A DNA stretch of 24,091 nt. It comes from AA29 sp041481445 (lineage in GTDB: Bacteria; Acidobacteriota; Vicinamibacteria; Fen-336). Location of the stretch: assembly GCA_041481445.1 (NCBI GenBank), contig JBGPBV010000111.1:1-24091 (forward strand), given 5' to 3'. Of this stretch, positions 14,178 through 22,411 are shown piece by piece; within the stretch, counting starts at the first letter, position 1; each line of letters starts with the position of its first letter. The notes under the pieces were generated by a model, which ran no database searches, had not been told where the DNA came from, and saw only the letters and a list, made by a program, of their open reading frames with translations. Made by a program: the position numbers and the translations under genes.

Positions 14178-14183
14178 ATTATA
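14178..14183 (-). promoter_or_regulatory. Consensus -10 element TATAAT of the S41 gene
   Basis: A perfect TATAAT on the minus strand, the only one noted in this region. Predicted start near 14171 with a 42-base leader. The leader opens with a 6-bp hairpin (CGGGGA/TCCCCG, about 14157-14174). No -35 match at 16-18 bases. Confidence 0.55.
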
Positions 14184-14203
14184 CGGGAAAGCGAGGCGGG
14201 GAC

Positions 14204-14229
14204 CGGGCGGCCGTCCTAGCGGCTGCCCG
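14204..14229 (-). terminator. Hairpin spanning the envC stop codon
   Basis: CGGGC and GCC pair with GGC and GCCCG with one mismatch, around an 8-base loop that holds the TAG. No T-tract. Marks the probable end of the kinase-to-envC transcript. Confidence 0.4.
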
Positions 14230-15463
14230 ACCGCGCGGTGCCTTCGAGGCGCGCGGGCTCGCGGCTCAGCCACTCCAGGGGATCCTGCGGCTTGCCCTGC
14301 GAGCGCACCTCGAAATAGAGGCCGGCGCCGTCCACCCCGGAGGCCCCCACCGTGCCCACCAGCTCGCCCGCCCCCACGTGCTGGCCCGGCTGCACGCGCG
14401 CCTCCGCGAGGTGGGCGTAGAGCGTGTAGGTCTTGCCGCCGTGGTCGAGGATCACGAGCAGGCCGTAGCCGAGGAACTGGGCGGCGAAGGCCACCGTGCC
14501 CTCGTGCACCGCCCCCACCGGCGTGTCCACCGGGGCCTCGATCTCGATGCCGTTGTGGAGGGTGTAGGTCTCGAAGCGCGGGTGCTTGTGGCGGCCGAAG
14601 GTCGTGCGCACGCGGCCGGGCGCCGGCCAGGGGAGAGCGCCCTTGAAGACCGTGATCGGCACCGTCACGTCCTCGGTGGAGAGGCCGGAGAGGAGCTGGC
14701 CGAGCTTGCCCTCCGCCTCCTCCAGCTCCTGGAGGTAGGCGGCGTGGATCTCCTTCTTCTCGACGATCGAGGTCAGCAGCTCCGACTTGCGCTGGCGGTC
14801 CGTCTCCAGCGCGCGCCGGGCGCGGTCGAGGTCGGTGCGGAGGGCGAGGGCCTCCCGCGTCTTCTTCTCCAGGTCCTCGCGGGTGGCGGCCAGGGTGGCG
14901 AGGTCCTGCCGGAGGGCGGCCATCCGCTCCCGGTCGCGGCGGGCCAGCGCGCTCACGAAGCGGTACCCGCGCAGCATGTCGGCCGGCCGCTCGACGGACA
15001 GCAGCATGCGCACGTACGAGAGGTCGCCCATCTTGTAGAGGGCGCGCGCGCGGGCGGCCAGCTGCGGCCGCGCCTGCGCCACCGAGGCCTCCAGGTCGTG
15101 CACGCGCCGCGTGGTCTCCTCCATCTGCTCGCCCGCGCGACGGAGGACGAGCTGGGTCTCCCGGAGCTGCTCCGTGCGGAGGCGCACCTCCAGGTCGAGG
15201 CGCTCCACGTCCGCCAGCAGCCCCTTCTCCTGGCCGCGCAGCCGGGCCACGTCGCGCTCGATCGATTGCCGGCGCTCGCGGACGCGGCGCAGGCGGTCGT
15301 CCGTCCCCGCCGGGCGGTCCGGAGCCGGCGAAGGTGTCGCGGAGGCGAGAGGTGCCGCGCTCGGGGACGCCGTCGGCGGTCCGGAGGAGGGGTCCTGGGC
15401 ACGGGCGAGGCCGGCCGCCGCGATCACCAGCGCCGTGACGAGATACCGCCCGCGGGGCGTCAC
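14216..15463 (-). CDS. envC: EnvC-type murein hydrolase activator (degenerate LytM/M23)
   Basis: 415 residues from GTG (14-base gap after the preceding gene). Signal peptide ends near ARAQ (residue 23). A Pro/Ser-rich linker leads to a long coiled coil (about 60-255) and a LytM domain (about 285-400). The M23 zinc ligands are altered: HNGIEI has Glu307 for Asp, and the HxH motif reads GLYFEV (Gly381, Tyr383). His351 of YAHL remains. The same loss, with LYFE, characterises E. coli EnvC, which activates amidases AmiA/AmiB at the septum instead of cutting murein. Therefore a non-catalytic amidase activator is the best call. No ftsEX is in the window. It is last in the tight series from the kinase gene. 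Start choice: the GTG that gives a signal peptide. Confidence 0.87.
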   Translation of the reverse strand: MTPRGRYLVTALVIAAAGLARAQDPSSGPPTASPSAAPLASATPSPAPDRPAGTDDRLRRVRERRQSIERDVARLRGQEKGLLADVERLDLEVRLRTEQLRETQLVLRRAGEQMEETTRRVHDLEASVAQARPQLAARARALYKMGDLSYVRMLLSVERPADMLRGYRFVSALARRDRERMAALRQDLATLAATREDLEKKTREALALRTDLDRARRALETDRQRKSELLTSIVEKKEIHAAYLQELEEAEGKLGQLLSGLSTEDVTVPITVFKGALPWPAPGRVRTTFGRHKHPRFETYTLHNGIEIEAPVDTPVGAVHEGTVAFAAQFLGYGLLVILDHGGKTYTLYAHLAEARVQPGQHVGAGELVGTVGASGVDGAGLYFEVRSQGKPQDPLEWLSREPARLEGTARSGSR

Positions 15464-15477
15464 CCGCCGCGACCGTA

Positions 15478-17574
15478 TCAGAGCAGCGGCTTGCCGTCCA
15501 GGTCGGAGGGCAACGGCACCTCCAGCAGCTTCAGGATCGTGGGGGAGAGGTCCATGATGTGGGGCGAGGTGGTCGCGAGCTTCCGGCTCGAGAAGAAGAC
15601 GCCGCCGCTGATCTCGGTCGCCGTCGCGCAGTGGTCGCCGCTCCACTTCCGGTTGTTGTTCTCCACGACCGTCCGGTTGATCTGGCCCAGCGTGTCCTGC
15701 CAGCCCACGCGGTAGCCGTCGTTGAAGCCCACCTGGAGGTCGGGCGCGTACTGGATGTACTCGCCCTTGTAGATGTCGTCGCGCTTGTAGACCGAGCGCA
15801 TGACCGGCTCGCCGGTGTCGGGGTCGCTGAGGGTCACGAGCTTCGACGCGATCTCGTCCTGCAGCGCCTTGTACTCCGCGCCGGTGGAGACGATGCCCTG
15901 GCCCTCGCGCCCGCGGAGGTTGAAGTAGATCTGGCCCAGGCCCACCGCGTAGGCGCGCGTCCGGCTCCAGTCCACGCCCTCCCAGAACTTCCCGCGCCCG
16001 AACAGGTCGGCCAGCCCCTTCTTCGCCCCTTCCTGGCCGTGGAAGACCATGTAGCCGTTCTGCACGAGCCAGGTATTGAGGTTCACCCCGCGCCGGAAGG
16101 AATGGAAGCCGTGGTCGGACATCACGAAGAGCACGGTGCCCGGGGGGAGCTTGGCCTGGACGCGCCCGACGAGGTCGTCCGCGCGCCGGTAGATCTTCTC
16201 GATGGAGTCGCCGTACTTGGCGGCCAGGGCCGCGTCGTACATCGGGTGCTTGGGGTCGATGAGGCGCCACATCATGTGCGACACGCGGTCGGTGGTCTCG
16301 ATGGCGGCCACGAACAGGTCCCAGTCGTCGTGCTCGAGGTTCTTGAAGAAGATCCGCTCGCGGTCGTCCATCGCCTTGTTCGCGTCGTACATGAAGTCGG
16401 ACTCGTCGAGGCGGCCCTCGTTGAGGGGCCAGGTCGCCTCCGCCCACCCGATGGTCCGGTAGAGGCCGATCTGCCCGGCCAGCTCCTTCGAGTAGCCGGC
16501 GGGGGCGGAGATCGGTACGGGAGGGTCGCGGGGGTCGAGGTTGACCGGAGAGGCGTAGACCTGCAGCTCCTTGTCCGCGGTGATGACGTGGAAGAACGTC
16601 ATGCCGTGGGCCTTCACGAGCATGTTGAACTCGAAGGTGACGGGCACCCACTGGCTCCACTCGCCGGCCTTGAGGTCGATCCTCGTCCCCTGGAGCTCGA
16701 TCTCCGCGTGCCCGGAGCCTTCCGTCCACTTCACCGTGAACGGGATGTCCACCGCCTTGCTGGCCGCGATCTGCTCGAGCCGCTGGCTGTCCTTGTCGCC
16801 GAGCGCGCCCCCCTTCTGCTGCGCGCGCAGCGCCTGCTCCTCCTGCTTGAGGATGGGGTTGTCCGGCCCCTTGAGGAGGGGATGCGCCACCCCGCCGTCG
16901 AAGAGCAGCCGCTTGAGGTAGCCGCCCATCTCGGTGTTGCCTTCCTCGAACGAGCTCAGGTCGGTCGCCCAGTAGTTGAACGTGCCGATGGTGCCGCGGA
17001 TGTCGGGCACGGGCAGGCCGCCCAGCAGCTCCCCGTGCTCGACGTGCTCGGTCGGCCAGGTCATGGGGACGGTGAGCACGATGCTGCGCACGCCGTCGTC
17101 GCCCGCGTGCACCCAGAACGAGGTCCCCCCGCGCGTCGAGATCGCGCTCGGCCGCTTCACGGGCAGGAACCCCCACTTGAAGACGGGCGGGTCCTTCTTC
17201 ACCCCGGCCAGGTCCGGCATGTAGGTCTGGAAGTCGCGGACGAGGAAGTCGTAGATGTTGTGCTTGCCCGGGTTCACGCCGGTGGCGAAGCTGGCCCAGG
17301 CCACGGGCGATTCCGAGGGCTGCGTGGTCTCCAGCTTCGCGAACGTGCCCTGCTCGGCCAGGCGCTTCAGGTTCGGCAGCTTGCCTTCGTCCATCCACTT
17401 GCGGGCCAGCGTGGGGTCCATGCCGTCGAACCCGAGCACGAACACGCGCTGGCGCGCGCGCCGGGCGGGCTTGCCGGACGAGCGGGAGCCGCAGGCGGCG
17501 ACGGCCAGGGCGAACAGGGCGGCGCCGCCGGCGAGGAGGACGATCCCGGTGCGGGAGCGGATGCGAGAAAGCAT
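15478..17574 (-). CDS. Alkaline-phosphatase-superfamily lipoprotein (type I phosphodiesterase-like)
   Basis: 698 residues. N-terminal lipoprotein signal with Cys28 after VAA, so membrane-anchored and facing the periplasm. Superfamily residues: VFVLGFDGMDP (Asp50 metal ligand); PSESPVAWASFATGVNPGKH, where Ser89 aligns with the nucleophilic Thr of nucleotide pyrophosphatase/phosphodiesterases by its distance to the TG; and MSDHGFHSF (Asp487, His488). The protein is longer than simple NPPs: a beta-rich insertion (about 200-300) is present. Substrates in this superfamily include phosphodiesters and phospholipid headgroups. Location 9 bases downstream of a GT-C gene suggests action on lipid-linked or surface glycans; this is inference. 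ATG start at 17574. Confidence 0.87.
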   Translation of the reverse strand: MLSRIRSRTGIVLLAGGAALFALAVAACGSRSSGKPARRARQRVFVLGFDGMDPTLARKWMDEGKLPNLKRLAEQGTFAKLETTQPSESPVAWASFATGVNPGKHNIYDFLVRDFQTYMPDLAGVKKDPPVFKWGFLPVKRPSAISTRGGTSFWVHAGDDGVRSIVLTVPMTWPTEHVEHGELLGGLPVPDIRGTIGTFNYWATDLSSFEEGNTEMGGYLKRLLFDGGVAHPLLKGPDNPILKQEEQALRAQQKGGALGDKDSQRLEQIAASKAVDIPFTVKWTEGSGHAEIELQGTRIDLKAGEWSQWVPVTFEFNMLVKAHGMTFFHVITADKELQVYASPVNLDPRDPPVPISAPAGYSKELAGQIGLYRTIGWAEATWPLNEGRLDESDFMYDANKAMDDRERIFFKNLEHDDWDLFVAAIETTDRVSHMMWRLIDPKHPMYDAALAAKYGDSIEKIYRRADDLVGRVQAKLPPGTVLFVMSDHGFHSFRRGVNLNTWLVQNGYMVFHGQEGAKKGLADLFGRGKFWEGVDWSRTRAYAVGLGQIYFNLRGREGQGIVSTGAEYKALQDEIASKLVTLSDPDTGEPVMRSVYKRDDIYKGEYIQYAPDLQVGFNDGYRVGWQDTLGQINRTVVENNNRKWSGDHCATATEISGGVFFSSRKLATTSPHIMDLSPTILKLLEVPLPSDLDGKPLL

Positions 17575-17583
17575 CCGGCGATT

Positions 17584-19650
17584 CTAAGCGACGGCCTGCG
17601 GCCGCCGGTAGGCGGGGTCCGGCGCGTCCATCGGCGTCCGAAGGGCGGCGGGGAGGCCGGTCCACCACGCGACGAGCAGGCCCAGGTTCACGACGGCCAG
17701 CGCGACGGTGAGGTCGAAGCCGAGCCCCATCCGGAGCTCGTCCCAGACGGGCGCGAGCGGGAGCAGCAGCGCGTAGCGCATCGTGTAGAAGCGGCCCAGG
17801 CCCGACATGGCGAGCACGTCCAGGACGTACACGACCGCGGCGGCGGCGGCGACGAGGCGGCCCCGCCGCGTCACGAGACCCCCGGCCAGCAAGAGCAGGA
17901 ACAGGGGGTGGATGTGGTTCTCGTAGACGCCGGTCGCGAGCATCGCGTAGGTGAAGACGAGCGTGGCCGCGGCCAGCGCGGCCGGGCGGAGGCCCGGACG
18001 ACGGCGCTGGAGCCACACGATGGCCACGGCGGAGGAGGCCCACAGCACGCGCCCGATCGCGTAGGCGGGCACGGGGAGGACGTCGTGCGGCACGAACGTC
18101 ACCCGGTCGAGCACGCTCGCTCCGCGGCGGGCGATCGCCAGCGCCTGGCCGGCGAGCCACCACAGGTTCGGGGAGCCGCCGGAGGCCGGGCCCGGCAGCC
18201 AGATGCTGTTGACGTGCACCAGCGCCGCCGGCAGCGTGCCCGCCCGCGCGAAGGGAAGGAAGGCGGCGGTGCTCGTGAGGAGACCGCCCAGGGCCGCCGT
18301 CGCCAGGCGGCGGGCGGCGGGCCCGGCGGGGACGCTCGCGATGAGCGCGCCCGCCACCGCCGGCGCCACGAGCAGGGCGGGCAGCTTGATCATGGCGGCG
18401 ACGCCGAGCGCCGCGCCCGCCCAGAAGCCGTGCCCGCCGGAGGCGGCGGCGAGGGCAAGGACCACGAGCGGCGCGTACGCACCGTCCTGGTATCCCTGGA
18501 CCGCGCTGTTGATCCAGGAAACGGGCGTGGCCCAGTAGACAGCGGCCAGCGTCGCCGCCCGCCAGGGCCGAGCGCGGTGGATCCACAGCAGCAGGGCCAC
18601 CGCGGCCAGGTCCCCGGCCAGCGGTGGCAGCTTGGTGGCCAGCGCCTGCGCTTCGATCGTCTCCAGGCGGACGGCCCGACTCTCGGCCAGGCGCCACGAC
18701 GCCGTCCAGAGCGACACCGCCAGCGGCGGGTAGTTCACCACGATCGGGCGACCGAGGACCTGGGGCGCGGACACGCGCTCCCGCCCGCGAAGCTGGGCGA
18801 GGAAGTGGCCCTCGGGCACGTCCGCCGGCCCGCCGTAGGCATGGCCGAGCCCGTGCGCCGTCGCCTCGAGCATGGCCGTCCGCCAGTAGTCGACGTCCCA
18901 GGAGCCGGCGGAGGGCAGGAAGAACGCGCGGACCCCGCAGCCGAACAGGCCGGCCGCCATCAAGAGGGCCAGCCGCGCCACCGACGATCGACGGTGGCCG
19001 GCGCGACCCAGCGCGAGCGCCAACCCGGCGGTGGCGGCGAGCAGGGGGACGGCCAGGCGCCAGACCGTGCCTCCTCCCGGCCAGCCGAGGAGGATCCAGC
19101 CGGGTATGCAGCCGAGTCCGACCCCTCCGGCCGCGAACAGGGCCAGGCCGAGCGCTTCCGCCATCGGGCGCGTCCGCAGGAGCAGCAGCGCCACGAGCGC
19201 GATCGTCACGCCGGCGACGACGGCGCGTCCAGTCTCAGGTCCTACGGCGACTACGAGCCCGTCGACGGCGGCCCTTCCTTCCGGTCGCAGCACCACGTCG
19301 GCGCCGTCCCTCTCCCGCGTGGGCAGGGCGAGCCAGACGCGACTCCCGGGGGACAGGGCCACGCGCGACGGGGGATCCCCGTCCACCGACACCGCGACCG
19401 GCCGGTCGGCCGCCGTCGGCGCGCGCGCGTCGATGGCCAGTCGCCCGCCGTCGAGGCGCCGCAGGGCGGGCAGGGGCACCGTCACCGCCTCGCGCAGCCG
19501 TCCGCCTCCGGCAAACCGGCGCCAGAGGATCGAGTCCACGCCGACCGCGATCGGACCGGAGGTGACGTACAGCACCTCCAGGACCGAGACGAGGCCCAGC
19601 GCGAGGGCGATGGCGGCGCGGCGGAAGGGCGACGCCGAGCCGTGGCCCAC
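17584..19650 (-). CDS. GT-C-type membrane glycosyltransferase (DUF2029/PMT-like) with N-terminal periplasmic beta-domain
   Basis: 688 residues from GTG, 11 bases after the kinase stop. One TM helix (about 10-30) precedes a beta-rich extracytoplasmic region (about 45-140), then ten or so more TM helices. GT-C landmarks: DVD (Asp252, Asp254) in the first large loop after the TM array begins, NYPPL further on, and a late ENHIHP motif (Glu577), resembling the E-x-H signature of dolichyl/polyprenyl-phosphate-sugar dependent transferases. It would transfer a sugar from a lipid carrier on the outer face of the inner membrane. Donor and acceptor are unknown. Confidence 0.8.
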   Translation of the reverse strand: MGHGSASPFRRAAIALALGLVSVLEVLYVTSGPIAVGVDSILWRRFAGGGRLREAVTVPLPALRRLDGGRLAIDARAPTAADRPVAVSVDGDPPSRVALSPGSRVWLALPTRERDGADVVLRPEGRAAVDGLVVAVGPETGRAVVAGVTIALVALLLLRTRPMAEALGLALFAAGGVGLGCIPGWILLGWPGGGTVWRLAVPLLAATAGLALALGRAGHRRSSVARLALLMAAGLFGCGVRAFFLPSAGSWDVDYWRTAMLEATAHGLGHAYGGPADVPEGHFLAQLRGRERVSAPQVLGRPIVVNYPPLAVSLWTASWRLAESRAVRLETIEAQALATKLPPLAGDLAAVALLLWIHRARPWRAATLAAVYWATPVSWINSAVQGYQDGAYAPLVVLALAAASGGHGFWAGAALGVAAMIKLPALLVAPAVAGALIASVPAGPAARRLATAALGGLLTSTAAFLPFARAGTLPAALVHVNSIWLPGPASGGSPNLWWLAGQALAIARRGASVLDRVTFVPHDVLPVPAYAIGRVLWASSAVAIVWLQRRRPGLRPAALAAATLVFTYAMLATGVYENHIHPLFLLLLAGGLVTRRGRLVAAAAAVVYVLDVLAMSGLGRFYTMRYALLLPLAPVWDELRMGLGFDLTVALAVVNLGLLVAWWTGLPAALRTPMDAPDPAYRRPQAVA

Positions 19651-19661
19651 CCCGGGGACCC

Positions 19662-20792
19662 TCAGCGCGGTGGCAGGCGTGTCTTGAGTCGCCGTGGGCG
19701 CGTTCCCCCGGGGCCGGGGGCGAGAGTCGGCGGCGGCACCGGAGGCTCCGGGTTGCTCACCGCCACCGTGTACGCGCGCCGGAGGGGAGCGACCGGCGTC
19801 TTGTCCTCCTCGCCGTCGCCCCGCGACCGCGGCGTGGCCTGCGCGTCGCCGATCGGGATCAGGGTGTGCTCGACGAGCGGGAACTCCTGGCGGCCTTCGG
19901 CGGCGGGGGCGAGCGGCTTGGCGTCGGGGAAGAGCGCATGGAGGGCCTGCTTGAGGGTGAGGTTCGTGGGGCCGTAGCCCTTGTCGTACAGGAAATGCTC
20001 GCAGGCGGCCCCCATCTCGCCCGCGGACGAGTAGCGGCGGGAAGGGTCGCGCTGGAGGGCGGTGCGCACGATGGCCATCACTCCGTCCGGTATGGCGGGG
20101 TTGAAGGAGCGCGGCGAGGGATGGTGGCCGGCGATGACCTGCTCGAGCACGGCCGCCGTGGTGGCCCCCTGGAACAGGCGCTCGAGGGTGAGCATCTCGA
20201 ACAGGACCGCCCCCAGCGAGAACAGGTCGCTGCGGCTGTCCGCGCGCATCTCCACCACCATCTCGGGGGCCATGTAGGCGGGCTTGCCGGTCAGGCTGGA
20301 GTCGCGGGTCCCGCTCTGGGTGGCGATGCCGAAGTCGATCAGCTTCACCGTGCCCTCGCGCGTCATCATGATGTTGCTCGGGCTGATGTCGCGATGGACG
20401 ATGGCCGCCCGCTCGAACACGTACTGCAGGGCCCGGCAGACGCGGCTGGCGATGAAGATCGAGAGGTCCACGTCGGGCAGCCGCCGCCGATCGCGGTGCC
20501 TCTCCAGGTACTCGATCAGGCTCCAGCCGTCGATGAACTCCAGGATGATGCAGAGCTTGTCGTCGACGGTCTCGAAGTCGAAGATCCGCCCGATGTTCTC
20601 GTGGTCGAGCACCGCGTAGCGCCGGGCCTCGTCCACGAACATGCGGACGTGGCTCTCGTCGTCCGCCTGGCGGAGCTGCTTCATCACGATCGGCCGCTGG
20701 AAGCCCGACTGGCCGATGAGGACGCCCTTGTAGACCTTGCCCATTCCCCCGGCGCCGAGCTCCTCGAGCACCTTGTACTTGGACGATTGCAT
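19662..20792 (-). CDS. Hanks-type Ser/Thr protein kinase, cytoplasmic
   Basis: 376 residues. Kinase domain about 6-265: glycine loop GAGGMGKVYKG (13-23), Lys38 in VMKQL, catalytic HRDISPSN (Asp135, Asn140), DFG (Asp153) and MAPE. All catalytic residues are present, so an active kinase is expected. The C-terminal 100 residues are Pro/charged-rich, ending GGTRPRRLKTRLPPR. No TM helix or sensor domain, so it is soluble and its signal is internal. I choose the ATG at 20792; the in-frame GTG at 20861 adds an unconserved stretch and lies upstream of the predicted promoter start. It heads the series leading to the GT-C, phosphatase and envC genes. Confidence 0.9.
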   Translation of the reverse strand: MQSSKYKVLEELGAGGMGKVYKGVLIGQSGFQRPIVMKQLRQADDESHVRMFVDEARRYAVLDHENIGRIFDFETVDDKLCIILEFIDGWSLIEYLERHRDRRRLPDVDLSIFIASRVCRALQYVFERAAIVHRDISPSNIMMTREGTVKLIDFGIATQSGTRDSSLTGKPAYMAPEMVVEMRADSRSDLFSLGAVLFEMLTLERLFQGATTAAVLEQVIAGHHPSPRSFNPAIPDGVMAIVRTALQRDPSRRYSSAGEMGAACEHFLYDKGYGPTNLTLKQALHALFPDAKPLAPAAEGRQEFPLVEHTLIPIGDAQATPRSRGDGEEDKTPVAPLRRAYTVAVSNPEPPVPPPTLAPGPGGTRPRRLKTRLPPR

Positions 20793-20819
20793 GAGGAAGG
20801 GAGGGTGAAGGGCCGGCAA

Positions 20820-20848
20820 AGCATGGCAGAGGCCCCCGCCCCAGTCAA
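20820..20848 (-). promoter_or_regulatory. Probable promoter of the kinase gene
   Basis: TTGACT (20848-20843) with a 17-base spacer to CATGCT (20825-20820). The -35 is good and the -10 weak. Start near 20813, about 20 bases before the ATG; no Shine-Dalgarno is seen there. Confidence 0.45.
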
Positions 20849-20868
20849 GGAAGGGCGCCACGCCACGC

Positions 20869-20874
20869 TATACT
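20869..20874 (+). promoter_or_regulatory. -10 element TATACT of ruvX-mltG
   Basis: TATACT 15 bases before the ruvX ATG. A perfect hairpin CGACC-GGAG-GGTCG (20875-20888) fills the gap to the start codon. Transcription would begin inside it, leaving a leader of about nine bases. No -35 match. Confidence 0.5.
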
Positions 20875-20889
20875 CGACCGGAGGGTCGC

Positions 20890-21345
20890 ATGCCGGTCGG
20901 CGCGCGCGGACGGCACCTGGGACTGGACGTGGGCGACCGGCGGATCGGCGTCGCCCTGTCCGACGAGACGGCCACCCTGGCCTCCGCCCTCACCACCGTG
21001 TCGCGGGTCGGCCGGCGCCGGGACCTGGCGGCGGTGGCGGACCTGGCCCGGCGGCACGAGGTGACGGCGGTCGTGGTCGGCCTGCCCCTCGACCTGGGCG
21101 GCGCGCGGGGTCCGCAGGCGGAGAAGGTACTGGCCTTCGTCGAGGGCCTCCGCCGGCGGCTGGAGGTGCCGGTGCTGATGCGGGACGAGCGGCTCACCAC
21201 CGTGGAGGCGGACCAGCGGCTCCGGGAAGCGGGGAAGGCCGGCTGGAAGGAGCGCAAGCGGGTGATCGACCAGGCGGCGGCGGTGGTGATCCTCCAGGAG
21301 TACCTCGACGAGCGCGGGGCCTCGCGCCCGGTGGTGCAGCGCTAG
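20890..21345 (+). CDS. ruvX: RuvX/YqgF-type Holliday junction resolvase-like nuclease
   Basis: 151 residues, normal length. RNase H-like fold with LGLDVGDRRIGVALSD (Asp13 first acidic ligand), VVVGLPLDLGG, MRDERLTTVEA and IDQAAAVVILQ. YqgF proteins take part in pre-16S rRNA 5' end processing and are annotated as Holliday junction resolvases. It starts at ATG 20890; an AGGG stretch at 20882-20885 precedes it by four bases but lies partly in the hairpin. Its TAG is directly followed by the mltG start, a common ruvX-mltG pairing. Confidence 0.95.
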   Translation: MPVGARGRHLGLDVGDRRIGVALSDETATLASALTTVSRVGRRRDLAAVADLARRHEVTAVVVGLPLDLGGARGPQAEKVLAFVEGLRRRLEVPVLMRDERLTTVEADQRLREAGKAGWKERKRVIDQAAAVVILQEYLDERGASRPVVQR

Positions 21346-22398
21346 TTGCGCAAGCTCCTCCTTGCCCTCGTCCTCGTCGCCGTCGTCTACGGCGCGTGGT
21401 ACCACGAGACGCGCTGGCCGGCGCGCCGGGCGGGCGAGCCCCCCCAGCCGCTGGTCGTGGCCCAGGGCGAGAGCGTGCTCGACATCGGGCGCCAGCTCGA
21501 GGGCCTCGGGCTCGTCCGGCACCCGGAGGTGTTCCGCCTGTACGTGCTCAGCCGTGGCGAGACGGGGCGGCTGCGCGCGGGCGAGTACTCGCTGGAGGGC
21601 ACGATGAGCCTCGAGCAGATCGTGGACAAGCTCGTGCGCGGCGACGTGGTGCGCCACACGGTGACCTTCCCGGAGGGCACCGCCCTCGAGGAGATGGCGC
21701 GGCTGGCCGCGGTCAAGGGGATCCCCGCCGCCGACTTCCTGGCCGCGGCCCGGAACCCGGCCCTCGTCCAGGACATCGATCCCGAGGCCGGCGACCTCGA
21801 GGGGTACCTGTTCCCGGACACCTACGACATCCCTCGTGGCGCCGATCCCGCCGGCCAGCTCGTGGCGCGGATGGTCCGCCGGTTCCGCGACGTGGTCGGC
21901 CCGGAGCTGCCCCAGGTCAAGGGCGGCGGGCGGACGCTGCGCGAGGTCGTGACGCTGGCCTCGATCGTGGAGACGGAGACGGCGCGGCCGGAGGAGCGGC
22001 CGCGCGTGGCCGCGGTCTTCCTCAATCGGCTCCAGAAGAAGATGCCCCTGCAGACCGATCCCACCGTCATCTACGCCCTGCGCAAGGCCGGGACCTACGA
22101 CGGCAACATCCGCCGCGAGGATCTCGAGGTGAGCTCGCCCTACAACACGTACCGCTTTGCCGGCCTGCCCCCCGGCCCCATCGCCTCCCCGGGCCGGGCC
22201 TCGCTGCTGGCCGCCCTGCATCCCGCCGACACGCGCGCGCTGTACTTCGTGAGCCGCAACGACGGCTCGCACCAGTTCAGCGAGACGCTCGCCGAGCACG
22301 AGCGCTGGGTCAACCTCTACCAGCGCCACCGGGGGGCGCCCCCGCCTTCGCCGCCGGCCGCCGGCGCGCCCCTGGCGCCGTCGCCCCGTCCGTCTTGA
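21346..22398 (+). CDS. mltG: Endolytic murein transglycosylase MltG
   Basis: 350 residues. MltG cleaves nascent glycan strands and sets their length at the inner membrane. One N-terminal TM helix (about 3-20), a LysM-like segment (about 35-105), and the YceG catalytic core with LEGYLFPDTYDIPRG, LASIVETET (Glu209, the catalytic Glu), VFLNRLQKKMPLQTDPTVIYAL and YNTYRFAGLPPGPIASPG. Start is a TTG immediately after the ruvX TAG with no spacer; coupling to ruvX translation would explain the weak start. The final 30 residues are a Pro/Ala tail. Confidence 0.95.
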   Translation: MRKLLLALVLVAVVYGAWYHETRWPARRAGEPPQPLVVAQGESVLDIGRQLEGLGLVRHPEVFRLYVLSRGETGRLRAGEYSLEGTMSLEQIVDKLVRGDVVRHTVTFPEGTALEEMARLAAVKGIPAADFLAAARNPALVQDIDPEAGDLEGYLFPDTYDIPRGADPAGQLVARMVRRFRDVVGPELPQVKGGGRTLREVVTLASIVETETARPEERPRVAAVFLNRLQKKMPLQTDPTVIYALRKAGTYDGNIRREDLEVSSPYNTYRFAGLPPGPIASPGRASLLAALHPADTRALYFVSRNDGSHQFSETLAEHERWVNLYQRHRGAPPPSPPAAGAPLAPSPRPS

Positions 22399-22405
22399 GC
22401 GGACG
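22387..22405 (+). terminator. Hairpin around the mltG stop codon
   Basis: CGTCCG-tcttgag-CGGACG, a 6-bp perfect stem whose loop holds the TGA. It ends 6 bases before the next ATG. No T-tract. It may terminate weakly or regulate the next gene. Confidence 0.35.
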
Positions 22406-22411
22406 CGGCTG

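Noticed and set aside
14216..18697. A very long open frame on the minus strand through envC and into the phosphatase and glycosyltransferase genes
   Set aside because: Only the envC part has family motifs. The rest is Arg/Gly/Ala/Pro-rich and out of phase with two genes that have full motifs; it is a high-GC artefact.
15559..19977. A 1,472-codon open frame on the plus strand
   Set aside because: Antisense to several well-supported genes, with a composition typical of high-GC shadow frames and no domain.
20793..20861. GTG at 20861 as the kinase start
   Set aside because: Adds an unconserved segment and lies upstream of the predicted promoter start near 20813.
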